64,000 bases of DNA from JAFGCY01 sp964609245 (GCA_964609245.1 CAZSSB010000006.1:1-64000), one strand, 5' to 3'. Shown: positions 9,457 to 18,199, counted from the stretch's first letter. The notes: a model not told the origin generated them from the sequence alone. Made by a program: numbers and translations.

Positions 9457-10635
9457 CTATCCCGGCACTTCCAGCAGCAGCGCATCGCCCTGACCGGAGC
9501 CCGAGCAGATCGCGGCGATGCCCAGGCCGCCGCCGCGGCGCTTAAGCTCATAGGCCAGCGTCATGGTGATCCGCGCGCCGCTCATCCCGATCGGGTGGCC
9601 GAAGGCAATCGCCCCGCCGTTGGGATTGACCTTGTCCAGGTCCCAGTCCAGCACGGCGCCGCAGGCCAGCGCGACCGCGGCGAAGGCCTCGTTGAACTCC
9701 AGCACCTTCATGTTGTCCAGCGACTGCCCGGTTTTCTCCAGCAGCTTCTTCGTCGCGAACGCGGGCGCCACCGGGAACAGATACGGCTTCATCGCCACGT
9801 GCGCCTCGCCGCGGATGATCGCCAGTGGTTCGCGACCAAGCTCCCTGGCCTTCTCCTCGCTCGTCACGATCAGCGCCGCGCCGGCGTCATTGACGCTGGG
9901 GGCGTTGCCCGCGGTGATCGTCTTGGTGCCCAGCACCGGCCTCAGCCTGGCCAGCTTCTCAACCGTCGTGCCCGGCCGTGGCTGCTCGTCGGTATCGAAC
10001 ATCACCGGGTCACCCTTGCGCTGCGGGATCGGGAACGGGGTGATCTCGTCCTTCAGCCGGCCGGCCTCGACCGCGTCGGTGGCGAGGTTCTGGCTGCGGA
10101 CGGCGTACTCGTCGCACATCTCGCGCGTGATGTTGTACTCCTCGGCCACCTTCTCGCCATGGTGCGCCATGTGGACGTCGTCGAAGGCGCACCACAGCCC
10201 GTCGTGGACCATCAGGTCGACGAGCGGGTCGTCACCCATACGCGCGCCCCAGCGGGCCTTGAAACTCGCATACGGCGCGCGGCTCATGCTCTCCATCCCG
10301 CCGGCGACGATCAGGCTGGCCTGACCGCTCTGGATCAGCAGGTCGGCCAGCGTGATCGAGTACATGCCGCTGGCGCAGACCTTGTTGACGGTGAAGCCGC
10401 CGACTTCGACTGGAATGCCCGCCCGGACCGAAGCCTGGCGGCTGGGAATCTGGCCGACGCCGGCCGGCACCACCATGCCCATGATCACCTCATCGACGGT
10501 GGCCGGGTCGATCCCGTCGCGCTCGATCAGGGTCTTGATGCAGTGCGCACCCAGGTCGGGGGCGTGAATCCCCTTCAGTGATCCGCCGAAACTCCCGATT
10601 GCAGTACGTGTGGCGTCTACGATTACGGTTGCCAT
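9457..10635 (-). CDS. Acetyl-CoA acetyltransferase (thiolase)
   Basis: The product is a 392-residue thiolase II. The nucleophilic Cys is residue 87 in NKVCASGMYS. The glycine/His block is AFGHPIGMSGAR, and the second active-site Cys is in AAICSGSGQGDA near the C-terminus. It would condense two acetyl-CoA units or cleave acetoacetyl-CoA. The ATG at 10635 has a strong AGGAGGT six to seven bases upstream. The long open frame further upstream (to 11313) is antisense to the GNAT gene and is not part of the product. Two small toxin-antitoxin-like genes follow in the same direction. Whether the main role is degradative or biosynthetic cannot be told. Confidence 0.93.
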   Translation of the reverse strand: MATVIVDATRTAIGSFGGSLKGIHAPDLGAHCIKTLIERDGIDPATVDEVIMGMVVPAGVGQIPSRQASVRAGIPVEVGGFTVNKVCASGMYSITLADLLIQSGQASLIVAGGMESMSRAPYASFKARWGARMGDDPLVDLMVHDGLWCAFDDVHMAHHGEKVAEEYNITREMCDEYAVRSQNLATDAVEAGRLKDEITPFPIPQRKGDPVMFDTDEQPRPGTTVEKLARLRPVLGTKTITAGNAPSVNDAGAALIVTSEEKARELGREPLAIIRGEAHVAMKPYLFPVAPAFATKKLLEKTGQSLDNMKVLEFNEAFAAVALACGAVLDWDLDKVNPNGGAIAFGHPIGMSGARITMTLAYELKRRGGGLGIAAICSGSGQGDALLLEVPG

Positions 10636-10748
10636 GCCTACCTCCTGTGGGGTATGTGCTTGCTTGCTTTGTGCAGTGGCCTGATTATAGCGGGAATCCG
10701 GCGTCGGCCGCAGCGCGGGACTGCGTGTCGCGAGGAGCGGACAGCGGC

Positions 10749-10754
10749 TAGAAT
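10749..10754 (+). promoter_or_regulatory. TAGAAT -10 box, leaderless-type promoter
   Basis: TAGAAT is followed by 7 nt and then the ATG at 10762. The box itself contains the first bases of an earlier in-frame ATG (10753), which argues that translation starts at 10762. Confidence 0.5.
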
Positions 10755-10761
10755 GCACTGC

Positions 10762-11538
10762 ATGGACGCGGCGAATCTGGGATTCCTGGCGCGGCAGCTG
10801 CTGCTCACCGAACTCCGGGGCGAAGCCGAGGACATCGACGGCGGGATGCTGGTCAGCGGCGCGGAGCTCTGGGCCGGCATCTGGCAGCCCGCGGAGATGG
10901 GCAACTTCGAGATCTTCATCCAGTCTCTGCAGCGCACAGCCCAGCAGCGCGGGCTGCCGCTGCGCGGACTGGTGCTGCTGGTGCCACCGGCCCGGGACGA
11001 CACCGAGTTGATCGCGGAGCTGGCGGAGACGCTCTACGTCTATGAGCTGCCCCAGCGTCGCGGTCTGCCGGCCGGCGGTCCCGACGCCGTCCAGGTGCTC
11101 AGCGGCCCCCTGGACTGCGCCAACGTCGCGGGGTTCTCCACGGAGTGGGTGTCCCCCGCCGACGAGGGCTTCACGGCGATCGCCGCACCGGCGATCAAGG
11201 CCGTGGAGCAGCTGAGCGCCCCCTGGAACACCCCGCGGGCCGAGTGGCTCAGCGGTGCCGACTGCTGCATCGCCAGCGTCAGCGGCCAGCCGGTGGGGAT
11301 CGCCGCGCTGCACTCCAGCGAGGTGGCAAGCCGCATCTCGCTGCTGTGGGTGGTGCCCGAGGCGCGGGGCGCGGGGCTGGGGCGCGTGATCCTGGCCGAG
11401 GCCTGCCGCCGGGCCGCCGACCGCGGCCGGCTGCTCTGCTCAGTATGGTCCTACCGCGCGGGCACGCTGCGCTTCTACCTCAGCAAGCAGGGCTTCGCCG
11501 AGCAACTCAGCGCGCTCTACTTCGTCGCTGAGGATTAG
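10762..11538 (+). CDS. GNAT-family N-acetyltransferase with an unrecognised N-terminal domain
   Basis: The product has 258 residues. The C-terminal half (about 165-258) is a GNAT domain. It has the strand SRISLLWVVPE, the acetyl-CoA pyrophosphate loop ARGAGLGRVI (201-210) and the late strand/helix GTLRFYLSKQGF. The N-terminal 150 residues are acidic and do not resemble a known acyltransferase repeat to me. The substrate is unknown. The ATG at 10762 sits 7 nt after TAGAAT. An in-frame ATG nine bases earlier overlaps that box and is less likely. It is divergent from the thiolase gene. Confidence 0.8.
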   Translation: MDAANLGFLARQLLLTELRGEAEDIDGGMLVSGAELWAGIWQPAEMGNFEIFIQSLQRTAQQRGLPLRGLVLLVPPARDDTELIAELAETLYVYELPQRRGLPAGGPDAVQVLSGPLDCANVAGFSTEWVSPADEGFTAIAAPAIKAVEQLSAPWNTPRAEWLSGADCCIASVSGQPVGIAALHSSEVASRISLLWVVPEARGAGLGRVILAEACRRAADRGRLLCSVWSYRAGTLRFYLSKQGFAEQLSALYFVAED

Positions 11539-11563
11539 ATGCTCGCGCCGGCGGTGCCGGCCA

Positions 11564-12235
11564 TCAGACGCTGGCTTCGACCTGTCCCTCGAAGTTGATC
11601 TCGCCGGTCAGCAGGTCGAGGCACATGCACTGGCCGCTGACCGCCACCCCGCCGGCGCGATATTCCACCGTGGCAGTCCTGATCTGGCCGGTGAACTGAT
11701 CCCAGACCAGCCCGGTCGTCTCGAAGTGCTGCTCCGTGCCGACGATCCTGCCGGTCAGCGCCCCGTTGACCCACAGCACGCCGGTCTGCGGCGGTCTCAT
11801 CCACCACAGCGACTCCAGCGTCCTGGCCAGCTCGAGGGCCTGGGCCGAGTACTCCAGCGCGCCGTCTTCCACCCGCAAAAGCAGCGTGTCGCGGCTTTCC
11901 ATCTCGAACTGCAGCAGGCCGTCGTCGATCTCGTAGCGGGCGCCGTCCTTGCTGGCGGCGGCGGCCCAGACGCGCAGCCTCAGCTGCCCCTCGCCGGCGC
12001 TGATCGTCAGCTCCAGCTCGGTCATGTCAGCCTTGAGGCGCTCCAGCATCTGGTCCTCGCTCTTGAGCCGCTGGGCGGGGGGATTCTCGCTTTCCACGGC
12101 GGAGCGCACGTCCCCGGGGGCGACCGGCGGCGGGCTGCCCAGAACCACCAGCCAGACCACCACAATTGCGAACAGGCCCACCAGCAGCAGCCAGCCGATG
12201 CGGTAGCGGGTGATCAGCGCCTGTCCGTTGCGCAC
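11564..12235 (-). CDS. LptC-like envelope protein (single N-terminal TM)
   Basis: This 223-residue protein has one N-terminal transmembrane segment (about residues 13-32) and a beta-rich periplasmic part. The last 60 residues resemble the repeat strand pattern of LptC/OstA-type proteins. They read FETTGLVWDQFTGQIRT, then AVSGQCMCLDLLTGEINF and EGQVEA, close to the LptC ending in which lipopolysaccharide-bridge strands pair. LptC links the inner-membrane LPS exporter to the periplasmic bridge. lpxB and kdsB elsewhere in the window show that the cell makes lipid A and Kdo. No other lpt gene is adjacent. The GTG start lies 6 nt after a perfect TATAAT. The LptC call is moderate. Confidence 0.55.
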   Translation of the reverse strand: MRNGQALITRYRIGWLLLVGLFAIVVVWLVVLGSPPPVAPGDVRSAVESENPPAQRLKSEDQMLERLKADMTELELTISAGEGQLRLRVWAAAASKDGARYEIDDGLLQFEMESRDTLLLRVEDGALEYSAQALELARTLESLWWMRPPQTGVLWVNGALTGRIVGTEQHFETTGLVWDQFTGQIRTATVEYRAGGVAVSGQCMCLDLLTGEINFEGQVEASV

Positions 12236-12241
12236 AGCGCG

Positions 12242-12247
12242 ATTATA
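12242..12247 (-). promoter_or_regulatory. TATAAT -10 box, leaderless-type promoter (minus strand)
   Basis: TATAAT reads 12247 to 12242 on the minus strand and is followed by 6 nt and the GTG at 12235. It is back to back with the corA promoter inside a 49-bp divergent interval. Confidence 0.6.
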
Positions 12248-12272
12248 CCCCCATTGAGGCGGGCTGCCGTGC

Positions 12273-12278
12273 TACCAT
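12273..12278 (+). promoter_or_regulatory. TACCAT -10-like box before corA-type gene
   Basis: TACCAT keeps the key T1, A2 and T6 of the -10 consensus and is followed by 6 nt and the GTG at 12285. This is the same geometry as other leaderless promoters in this window. Confidence 0.4.
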
Positions 12279-12284
12279 TAGCCC

Positions 12285-13325
12285 GTGCGCGTCGAGGCGA
12301 TCAAGATTGAGGCTGACAGGCCTGCCGGCGCCAGCGGGCTGACCGCCGACGACGTCGAAGCGCTGGTGCGCAGCAGCGACTTCACCTGGATCGACATCCA
12401 GATCACGGAAAAGAAGGACGCCGCCGTCGGCCAGCTGCTGGTCGAACGTCTCGACTTCCACCCGGCGACCGTGGCCGACTGCTTTCACACCGGCGGCTTC
12501 CACCAGCCCAAGATGGACGAGGAGCAGGACTACCGGTTCATCACGTTCATCTACTACGAGGCGAAGTCCAGCGGCAAGCTGATCGCCCGCGAGCTGCACG
12601 CCTACCTGGGCCAGACCTACGTGATCACCGTGCACCGCCACAACTGTGAGGAGCTGCTCAGCCTGATCCGCCAGTTTCCGCGGGCGATCAAGGAATACGA
12701 GCAGCGCGCGATGCTGTTCATGCACCACATCCTGGACATGGTGGTCGACAGCTTCGCCCCGATCATGCGGGACTACAGCCACCGCGGCGATGAGCTGGAA
12801 ATGGCGGTGCTCAAAGTCCGGCGGCGCCGGCGGATGGGCCTGCCCTTCGCGCGCCGCAACAAGGACCAGATGGCTGACATGCGGGGCATCCTGCGGCTCA
12901 GACGCTCGCTGATCCGGCTCAGGCGCACCCTGATCGAGGAAGAGGAGATCGTCGAGCAGCTGATCGAGGAACACGCCTTCGAAGACGCCCCGGAGAGCAG
13001 CGAGGAGATCGCAATCTACTTCCGCGACATCTCCGATCACATCGGCAAGTACCTGGAGATCATCGAGGGCCTGGAATCGTCGATGAACCACCTGATGGAG
13101 GTGCACGCGCTGATCACCAGCCACCGCACCAACGAGATCATCTACGTGCTGACGATCATCTCGACGATCATGCTGCCACTGCACCTGATCGTCGGGTTCT
13201 GGGGCATGAACTTCGGCAATCTGTGGTTCGCGGGCTTCCCCTGGGGCATCTGGCTGATCACCGGCCTGATGCTGCTGGTCGTCATCGGGTTGCTCTTCTA
13301 CTTCCGCTACAAAGAGTGGATCTAG
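12285..13325 (+). CDS. corA: CorA-family divalent cation transporter
   Basis: The product has 346 residues. A large N-terminal cytoplasmic alpha/beta domain contains the family segment FHPATVADCFH and long helices. Two C-terminal transmembrane helices follow. The first ends with the signature GMN at residues 307-309 (FWGMNFGNL), the pore-mouth motif of Mg2+/Co2+ channels of this family. The second ends YFRYKEWI. It moves Mg2+ or another divalent cation across the inner membrane. The start is GTG 12285 behind a -10-like box. It is the first gene of a tight four-gene run; the next gene starts 3 nt after its stop. Confidence 0.92.
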   Translation: MRVEAIKIEADRPAGASGLTADDVEALVRSSDFTWIDIQITEKKDAAVGQLLVERLDFHPATVADCFHTGGFHQPKMDEEQDYRFITFIYYEAKSSGKLIARELHAYLGQTYVITVHRHNCEELLSLIRQFPRAIKEYEQRAMLFMHHILDMVVDSFAPIMRDYSHRGDELEMAVLKVRRRRRMGLPFARRNKDQMADMRGILRLRRSLIRLRRTLIEEEEIVEQLIEEHAFEDAPESSEEIAIYFRDISDHIGKYLEIIEGLESSMNHLMEVHALITSHRTNEIIYVLTIISTIMLPLHLIVGFWGMNFGNLWFAGFPWGIWLITGLMLLVVIGLLFYFRYKEWI

Positions 13326-13328
13326 GCG

Positions 13329-14108
13329 ATGCCGAATCTCCTGGTACTGCTGCCATGCTACAACGAGGAACAGGCGCTGCCCGCGCTGCTCGAGCAGCTG
13401 GCGGCCGTGCGCGATCAGCTGCAGTCGGAGTGGAGTGTCAGCGTGCTGGTCGTCGACGACGGCAGCTCGGATGGCACCGCGGCCTGCGCCGAGGCGGGCG
13501 GCGCAGAGCTTCCCGTCCAGCTGGTGCGGCACGGGAAGAATCGCGGGCTGGGGGCGGCGCTGCGCACCGGCATCGAGCACTTCCTTGAGTGGGCCGGTGA
13601 CAGCGATTCGCGGGCAGCACTGGCCGTGATGGACGCCGACGGCACCCACCCGCCGCCGCTGCTGCCGCTGATGCTGGGGCGGCTGGAGGGTGGCGACGGC
13701 CTGGAGCCCTGCGACGTGGTGATCGCCAGCCGCTACGCCCCCGGCGGCGAGGAGCACGGCCTGCCGCTGCTCAGATGGCTCTACAGCCGGCTCGCGAGCC
13801 TCGCCTTGAGGATGGTGGCGCGCACGGCGGGCGTGCGGGACTACACCTGCGGCTATCGCCTCTACCGCGCCGGCCCGCTGCGCGAGGCCCACCGGCACTG
13901 GGGGACGGAACTGGTCACCGAGAACAGCTTCGTCTGCATGGCGGAGCTATTGGTCAAGCTCGGGCGCCGCGGCGGGCGGATCGGCGAGGTGCCGCTGAGG
14001 CTGCACTACGAATTCAAGGGCGGACCCAGCAAGATGAACGTCGCTGCTACAATCAGGCGCTATGTCGTACTGGCCTGGCGCATTCTGTTCAGCCGCAGCT
14101 GGCGCTGA
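13329..14108 (+). CDS. Family 2 glycosyltransferase, dolichyl/polyprenyl-phosphate sugar synthase type
   Basis: The product has 259 residues and a GT-A fold. It starts LLVLLPCYNEEQALPALL, with the nucleotide-binding strand LVVDDGSSDGT and the metal-binding AVMDADGTHPP. The later part (ITCGY-like DYTCGYRLYR, then the acceptor region) matches the polyprenyl-phosphate mannose/glucose synthase subgroup. No transmembrane anchor is evident. It would load a sugar on a lipid carrier for the GT-C enzyme encoded two genes downstream, with the EamA protein between as a likely lipid-carrier flippase subunit. It is tightly packed in the corA operon. Confidence 0.85.
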   Translation: MPNLLVLLPCYNEEQALPALLEQLAAVRDQLQSEWSVSVLVVDDGSSDGTAACAEAGGAELPVQLVRHGKNRGLGAALRTGIEHFLEWAGDSDSRAALAVMDADGTHPPPLLPLMLGRLEGGDGLEPCDVVIASRYAPGGEEHGLPLLRWLYSRLASLALRMVARTAGVRDYTCGYRLYRAGPLREAHRHWGTELVTENSFVCMAELLVKLGRRGGRIGEVPLRLHYEFKGGPSKMNVAATIRRYVVLAWRILFSRSWR

Positions 14109-14117
14109 GGTGCGGCG

Positions 14118-14486
14118 ATGAGCTGGCGAGTGCTGACGCTCCTGCTGGTCAGTATCGCGCTGGGGGCCAGCGGACAGCTGCTGTTCAAGGGTGCGGCGCG
14201 CGCCCTGCCCGCTTTCAGCGAGCTGGGCCTGATCCGGCTGATCGCCACCATGTTCACCACCCCGCTGATCCTGGGGGGCTTCGCCTGCTTCTTCGTCAGC
14301 AGCGTGCTGTGGATCGTCGCTTTGCGCAGCGTGGCGCTGAACGTCGCCTACCCGCTGGTGGCGCTGAGCTACATCATCATCTTCGTCGGCAGCTACTACC
14401 TGTTCAACGAGCCGCTGGGCTGGCGGCACTGGGTCGGCGCGCTGCTGATCGTCATCGGCATCGTGCTGATCACCTGGCGGAGCTGA
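14118..14486 (+). CDS. Small EamA/DMT-family membrane protein (ArnE/ArnF-like)
   Basis: This 122-residue protein has four transmembrane helices, the half-size DMT fold found in SMR proteins and in the ArnE/ArnF lipid-carrier sugar flippases. Diagnostic stretches are GASGQLLFKGA near the start, YPLVALSYIIIF in TM3 and LIVIGIVLITW at the end. Gene order favours a flippase role over drug export: a polyprenyl-phosphate glycosyltransferase lies upstream and a GT-C glycosyltransferase starts one base after the stop. That role is inference from context. Confidence 0.75.
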   Translation: MSWRVLTLLLVSIALGASGQLLFKGAARALPAFSELGLIRLIATMFTTPLILGGFACFFVSSVLWIVALRSVALNVAYPLVALSYIIIFVGSYYLFNEPLGWRHWVGALLIVIGIVLITWRS

Positions 14487-14487
14487 G

Positions 14488-16089
14488 ATGCGCTATTTGG
14501 TCGCCGCCGCGATCATGCTGCTGCCCCTGCTCGACCTCGGCTGGAACCTGACGCACCTGAGCAGCGGGCTGCCGGACATCTTCGGCCTGCTGGCCTTCGC
14601 CCGCGGCCTGGTCGAGAACGGCGCCTGGCCCGGCACGCCCTACTTCCCGGCGGGCTATCCGCTGCTGCTGATCCCCTTCGGCCTGGCCGGCAACGCCCTG
14701 CTGGGCGGCTATCTGCTCAGCGCCGGCGGACTGATGCTGGCGCTGTGGGCGCTGTACCGGCTGGTGCGCGTCTTCGACGGCCCGCGCTGGCTGGGATTAA
14801 CAGCAGTGGTATGCGGCTGGCTGCTCCCCGTCTACCGCCTGCCGGCCGGCAGCCCCAGCGTCGACGCCCTGTTCACCGGACTGGGGCTGTGGTTCCTCGC
14901 GGCAGTGATCGCGCTGTGGCGCCAGGGCACGCGGCCGGACAGCGCCGCGGAGGATGCGGCTGCAGGCGATCAGCTGGCGGCGTTGACTGCCCGCGAGCTG
15001 GCGCCGTGGGTCGGCTGGGGACTGGTGGTGCCCGTCATCGTAATGCCACTGCTGCGCTATCACGCGGCGATCCTGCTGCTGCCCGTGCTGCTGGTGCTGA
15101 CGCTCTGGCGCCCGCGGGTGCGGCGCGTGCTGCTCTGGCCCTGGGTCGGGCTGATCTGCGTCCTGGCCTTCAATTTCCTCAGCTGGTACGCGGCCTGGGG
15201 CGAGCCGATGCCCAGCGTCGTCGGCATCCAGATGCGCTGCGGCCTGGAGTTCGCCTACCGCGTCAACTACGAGAACCCCGAGTACATGTACCTGGACTAC
15301 ATCGGGATGTGCGAGCACGCGCGCCGGTCATCGGTGATCGCGGACTACGGCTGGCCGCTGGTGGCCAGGCACACCCTGCGCTCGCTGTACCTCTACATGC
15401 GCCGGCCGCCGATGGTGCTGCTGCTGGGCCTGGCATTCCTGACGCTGCTGATCCGCAGGCGCTTCCCAGCGGGGGCGGGCATCCTGGCGCTGTGGGCAGT
15501 GCTCTACTGTCTGGCGCTCAGCCCGGCCTACTACACGCCGCGCGGGGCGCTCTTGCCGGCGCTGGCCGCTGTCGGGCTGTCGCTGGTGCTGGCCACCTGG
15601 TTGGCTGCGCGCTGCCACATCGTCTGGGCCGGGCTGGCCGCGGCGGTGCTGCTGCTGATCGGCATGAGCCAGGCCGCCCGCTACGCACGCTTGGTGTTCA
15701 TCGAGCGCAACCACTTCGCGCAGCTGTCGCGCCAATTCGACGACCTGATGCGCGAGCGGGAGTGGAGCAACGACGAGGTGATCGTGACCGACGTGCGCGT
15801 GATTCCGCTGCGGGGCAATCCCTGGGGGCTGCCCTTCGCCCACACCGAGATGTTCTGGACGGACGACCCCGCCGTGCGCCCCGAGCAAACGCCGGGCATC
15901 GTCAGGCTGGCGCAGGAGAGCGTAGCGGCGGGGCCGCCCGGCTATCGCGTGCTGCTGTTCAAACGCAACCATCCACGGGCGGATGAGATGCAGGAGCTGC
16001 TGGCAAGCCCACAGTGGACGCCGCTGACGGAGATCGAGGAGATGCTGGTGCTGGTGCGCAGTGAGCAGGCTAGCGCTGACGGCGCCTGA
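14488..16089 (+). CDS. Polytopic GT-C-type glycosyltransferase (GT39/GT83-like)
   Basis: The 533-residue protein has about ten to twelve hydrophobic helices followed by a soluble C-terminal domain of about 120 residues. The first periplasmic loop holds HLSSGLPDIFGLLAFARGL; the acidic residue there is in the place of the catalytic Asp of lipid-carrier-dependent GT-C enzymes. It would transfer a sugar from a polyprenyl phosphate to an envelope acceptor. It ends the corA operon, and its last 20 bases overlap the 3' end of the convergent aroE gene. The acceptor is unknown and similarity to characterised members is loose. Confidence 0.65.
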   Translation: MRYLVAAAIMLLPLLDLGWNLTHLSSGLPDIFGLLAFARGLVENGAWPGTPYFPAGYPLLLIPFGLAGNALLGGYLLSAGGLMLALWALYRLVRVFDGPRWLGLTAVVCGWLLPVYRLPAGSPSVDALFTGLGLWFLAAVIALWRQGTRPDSAAEDAAAGDQLAALTARELAPWVGWGLVVPVIVMPLLRYHAAILLLPVLLVLTLWRPRVRRVLLWPWVGLICVLAFNFLSWYAAWGEPMPSVVGIQMRCGLEFAYRVNYENPEYMYLDYIGMCEHARRSSVIADYGWPLVARHTLRSLYLYMRRPPMVLLLGLAFLTLLIRRRFPAGAGILALWAVLYCLALSPAYYTPRGALLPALAAVGLSLVLATWLAARCHIVWAGLAAAVLLLIGMSQAARYARLVFIERNHFAQLSRQFDDLMREREWSNDEVIVTDVRVIPLRGNPWGLPFAHTEMFWTDDPAVRPEQTPGIVRLAQESVAAGPPGYRVLLFKRNHPRADEMQELLASPQWTPLTEIEEMLVLVRSEQASADGA

Positions 16090-17029
16090 CCACCAGCCGT
16101 GGCCGCCGGCTCTTGTCCTCGCCAGCCTGGCCCGTATGGCGGCGGTACTCCCTGAGCCACAGCTCCCGGCTGTACTCCGCCTGCAGTTCGAACAGGTGCA
16201 GGCCACGCACCACCGGCACACGCGCCTCGGCGGCCAGTAGTTCCAGCCCCGTCGGCTCCTGCTGGGGCACCATATCCAGCACGCGGTCGAAGCAGCGCAG
16301 GAAGTTGACCGAATTCACCAGCGAACGCTCGCGATGGGGCGCCTGGCCAACTGGCGTGGCGTTGACCAGCAGGTCCCAGCGCTTGATGTTGTCGTCTTCC
16401 TTGCGCCCGTCGTTGATCTCCTCGCCGGGCGCGGGCATCGGCGTGCGGGGGCCGAAGGCCTGCGCCTGCTCCGCCCAGTTGAAGAACGCCGTCATCTCCT
16501 CCAGCGGGAAGTAGCTGACCTGGCGGCGGATGCCCTTGAACTGGCCGGAAAGCTCCGTCGGCCGCCGCGGGTTGCGGTAGCCGACCATGTAGCGCGCACA
16601 GCCCAGCTCGCGCAGGCCGGCCAGCGCCACCCGGGCCGCCCCGCCGGCGCCGAGGATCAGCGCGGTGCGCACCTTGTCGACGCCCTGCTCCGCCAGGCAT
16701 CTGACGAAGGCCAGCACGTCGGTGTTGTGGCCGTAGACCAGCCCGCTGGGCCGTCGCGCCAGCGTGTTGACGGCGCTGATCACCTGCGCCGTCGGCGACA
16801 GCTCCTGGCAGTAGGCCAGCGTCGACTGCTTGTAGGGCGCGCTGATCTTGGCGCCCAGAAACTGGCGGTCGCGGGTCAGGGCAGTGATCTCGCGGTGGAA
16901 GTTGACGGGCGGGATGTCGAGGCGCTCGTAGCTGATCGGCAGCCCGGCGGCGGCGAAGGCCTGGGCGTGGGTATCGCCCAGCACCGCGCGCGGCAGCGGA
17001 TGGCCGATCAGGTAGACGTTGAACTGCAC
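16070..17029 (-). CDS. aroE: Shikimate dehydrogenase (AroE family)
   Basis: The 319-residue protein catalyses NADPH-dependent reduction of 3-dehydroshikimate in the aromatic amino-acid pathway. Substrate-site landmarks are present: Lys67 in GAKISAPYK, the SAVNTL block at 85-90, and the essential Asp104 in GHNTD. The NADP-binding glycine loop is LGAGGAARVAL (127-137). It is longer than the usual 270-290 residues because of an acidic/basic insert near 190-215 (PAPGEEINDGRKEDDN) and a basic tail. Other aro genes are not nearby. The quinate/shikimate dual type is an alternative. Confidence 0.85.
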   Translation of the reverse strand: MQFNVYLIGHPLPRAVLGDTHAQAFAAAGLPISYERLDIPPVNFHREITALTRDRQFLGAKISAPYKQSTLAYCQELSPTAQVISAVNTLARRPSGLVYGHNTDVLAFVRCLAEQGVDKVRTALILGAGGAARVALAGLRELGCARYMVGYRNPRRPTELSGQFKGIRRQVSYFPLEEMTAFFNWAEQAQAFGPRTPMPAPGEEINDGRKEDDNIKRWDLLVNATPVGQAPHRERSLVNSVNFLRCFDRVLDMVPQQEPTGLELLAAEARVPVVRGLHLFELQAEYSRELWLREYRRHTGQAGEDKSRRPRLVVRRRQR

Positions 17030-17072
17030 CGGCGAATATCTTAGCGGTCGGCGGCCTGCGGGGCCACGGACC

Positions 17073-17078
17073 TATAAT
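17073..17078 (+). promoter_or_regulatory. TATAAT -10 box, leaderless-type promoter
   Basis: A perfect TATAAT is followed by 6 nt and the GTG at 17085. It decides that start over an upstream in-frame ATG at 17019 that lies inside aroE. Confidence 0.6.
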
Positions 17079-17084
17079 CGGCGG

Positions 17085-18149
17085 GTGGGTGATGAGTACG
17101 CCGTACTGATCCGCGCTCTCCGCCGCCCGCTGCGCAGGTGGTGGCTGCGGGTGGGCAGCTGGTGGCTGGCGCTGTCCCTGCTGGCTCTTGTCGGAGCAGT
17201 CCTGTACATCCTCGAATGCGAGATCCTCCCCATATCAGCTCCAGCCTGGCGTACTGTCCAGATTTGGGATCGGCAGGGCGTCTGGCGGGCGGTGAATCCC
17301 GTGTTCGTGTCCGTGGCGACGACCACGTGGCTGCTGTACGTGCTGAAGGCGCATTCGCTGGTCTCTTCCTTGGTGGACAACACCACGTCGGTATCTCTGC
17401 CGAAGCTTCGATCCTGGCTGTTCCGTCTAGCCATCACCTCAGGTGTGATCTGCTGGGTCTCAATCGCGGGCATGGAGCTGCTGCAGGCACTGGTACGCGA
17501 GCACCACATCATGGGCGGCGGCCGATTCGCCGGACGCTGCGTCTCCGTTGCCGCGGCGATGCTGTGGATCGCCGCCCTCGTCAGTCTGGGCAACGGCGGC
17601 CGGCTGATGGCTGTCCTGTGGCACGTGAGCTTCAACGTCTTTCCCGCGCTCGGCTGGCTGCTTACTGTGCTGCTCGACGATCCGCTTCATAGCATCTGGG
17701 GTACGCACCGTGAGATCGCTGTCGAGAGTCCTGCGGCAGAATCCCTGCTGCTGCTTCTGGCACTGGCGCTGGCGTACGTTGTGATTCTGCTGGCAGCAAG
17801 GGGCCAGCGGGCGTGGGCGTTGGCGCTGACTGCGGTGGTCGCGGCCTCGATGCTGGTCAACGGTCTGGACGCCTGGACGGGTGTACCCCTGGTGGATACT
17901 GCGGCCTACTGCTGTGGCTGGATGGTGTACCGCGCTTCGCTGGAGCCGCTGCGGCTGTTCTGGGAGCACTCGACGATGCAGCTCTGGATTGCCGGGATCA
18001 GGCTGGACATCCCCTGCTCGCTTCCGCTTGAAACCGCGGTCGAGCATGTCTGGTGCGTGTGGCCAGTGATCCACTTCTTAGCAATCGGCTGGATACTTCG
18101 CAGAGTGCTGCCACGCGGCCAGGGCGCGGGCAATCATGCCCCTCAGTAG
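17085..18149 (+). CDS. Polytopic membrane protein, unknown function
   Basis: The protein of 354 residues has about eight hydrophobic segments separated by short loops, with no soluble domain. No transporter or enzyme motif is recognised. Trp is unusually frequent, as in RRWWLRVGSWW near the N-terminus. The GTG start lies 6 nt downstream of a perfect TATAAT. It is divergent from aroE and followed after about 55 nt by the CofE-like gene, which has its own promoter. The gene is real on reading-frame length and promoter, but the role cannot be stated. Confidence 0.65.
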   Translation: MGDEYAVLIRALRRPLRRWWLRVGSWWLALSLLALVGAVLYILECEILPISAPAWRTVQIWDRQGVWRAVNPVFVSVATTTWLLYVLKAHSLVSSLVDNTTSVSLPKLRSWLFRLAITSGVICWVSIAGMELLQALVREHHIMGGGRFAGRCVSVAAAMLWIAALVSLGNGGRLMAVLWHVSFNVFPALGWLLTVLLDDPLHSIWGTHREIAVESPAAESLLLLLALALAYVVILLAARGQRAWALALTAVVAASMLVNGLDAWTGVPLVDTAAYCCGWMVYRASLEPLRLFWEHSTMQLWIAGIRLDIPCSLPLETAVEHVWCVWPVIHFLAIGWILRRVLPRGQGAGNHAPQ

Positions 18150-18193
18150 CGACTCCGTGCACGCACAGCCGCCTCCGTCAATGCAGCGTGAAA

Positions 18194-18199
18194 TATAAT
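18194..18199 (+). promoter_or_regulatory. TATAAT -10 box, leaderless-type promoter
   Basis: A perfect TATAAT is followed by 6 nt and the GTG at 18206 of the CofE-like gene. Confidence 0.6.
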
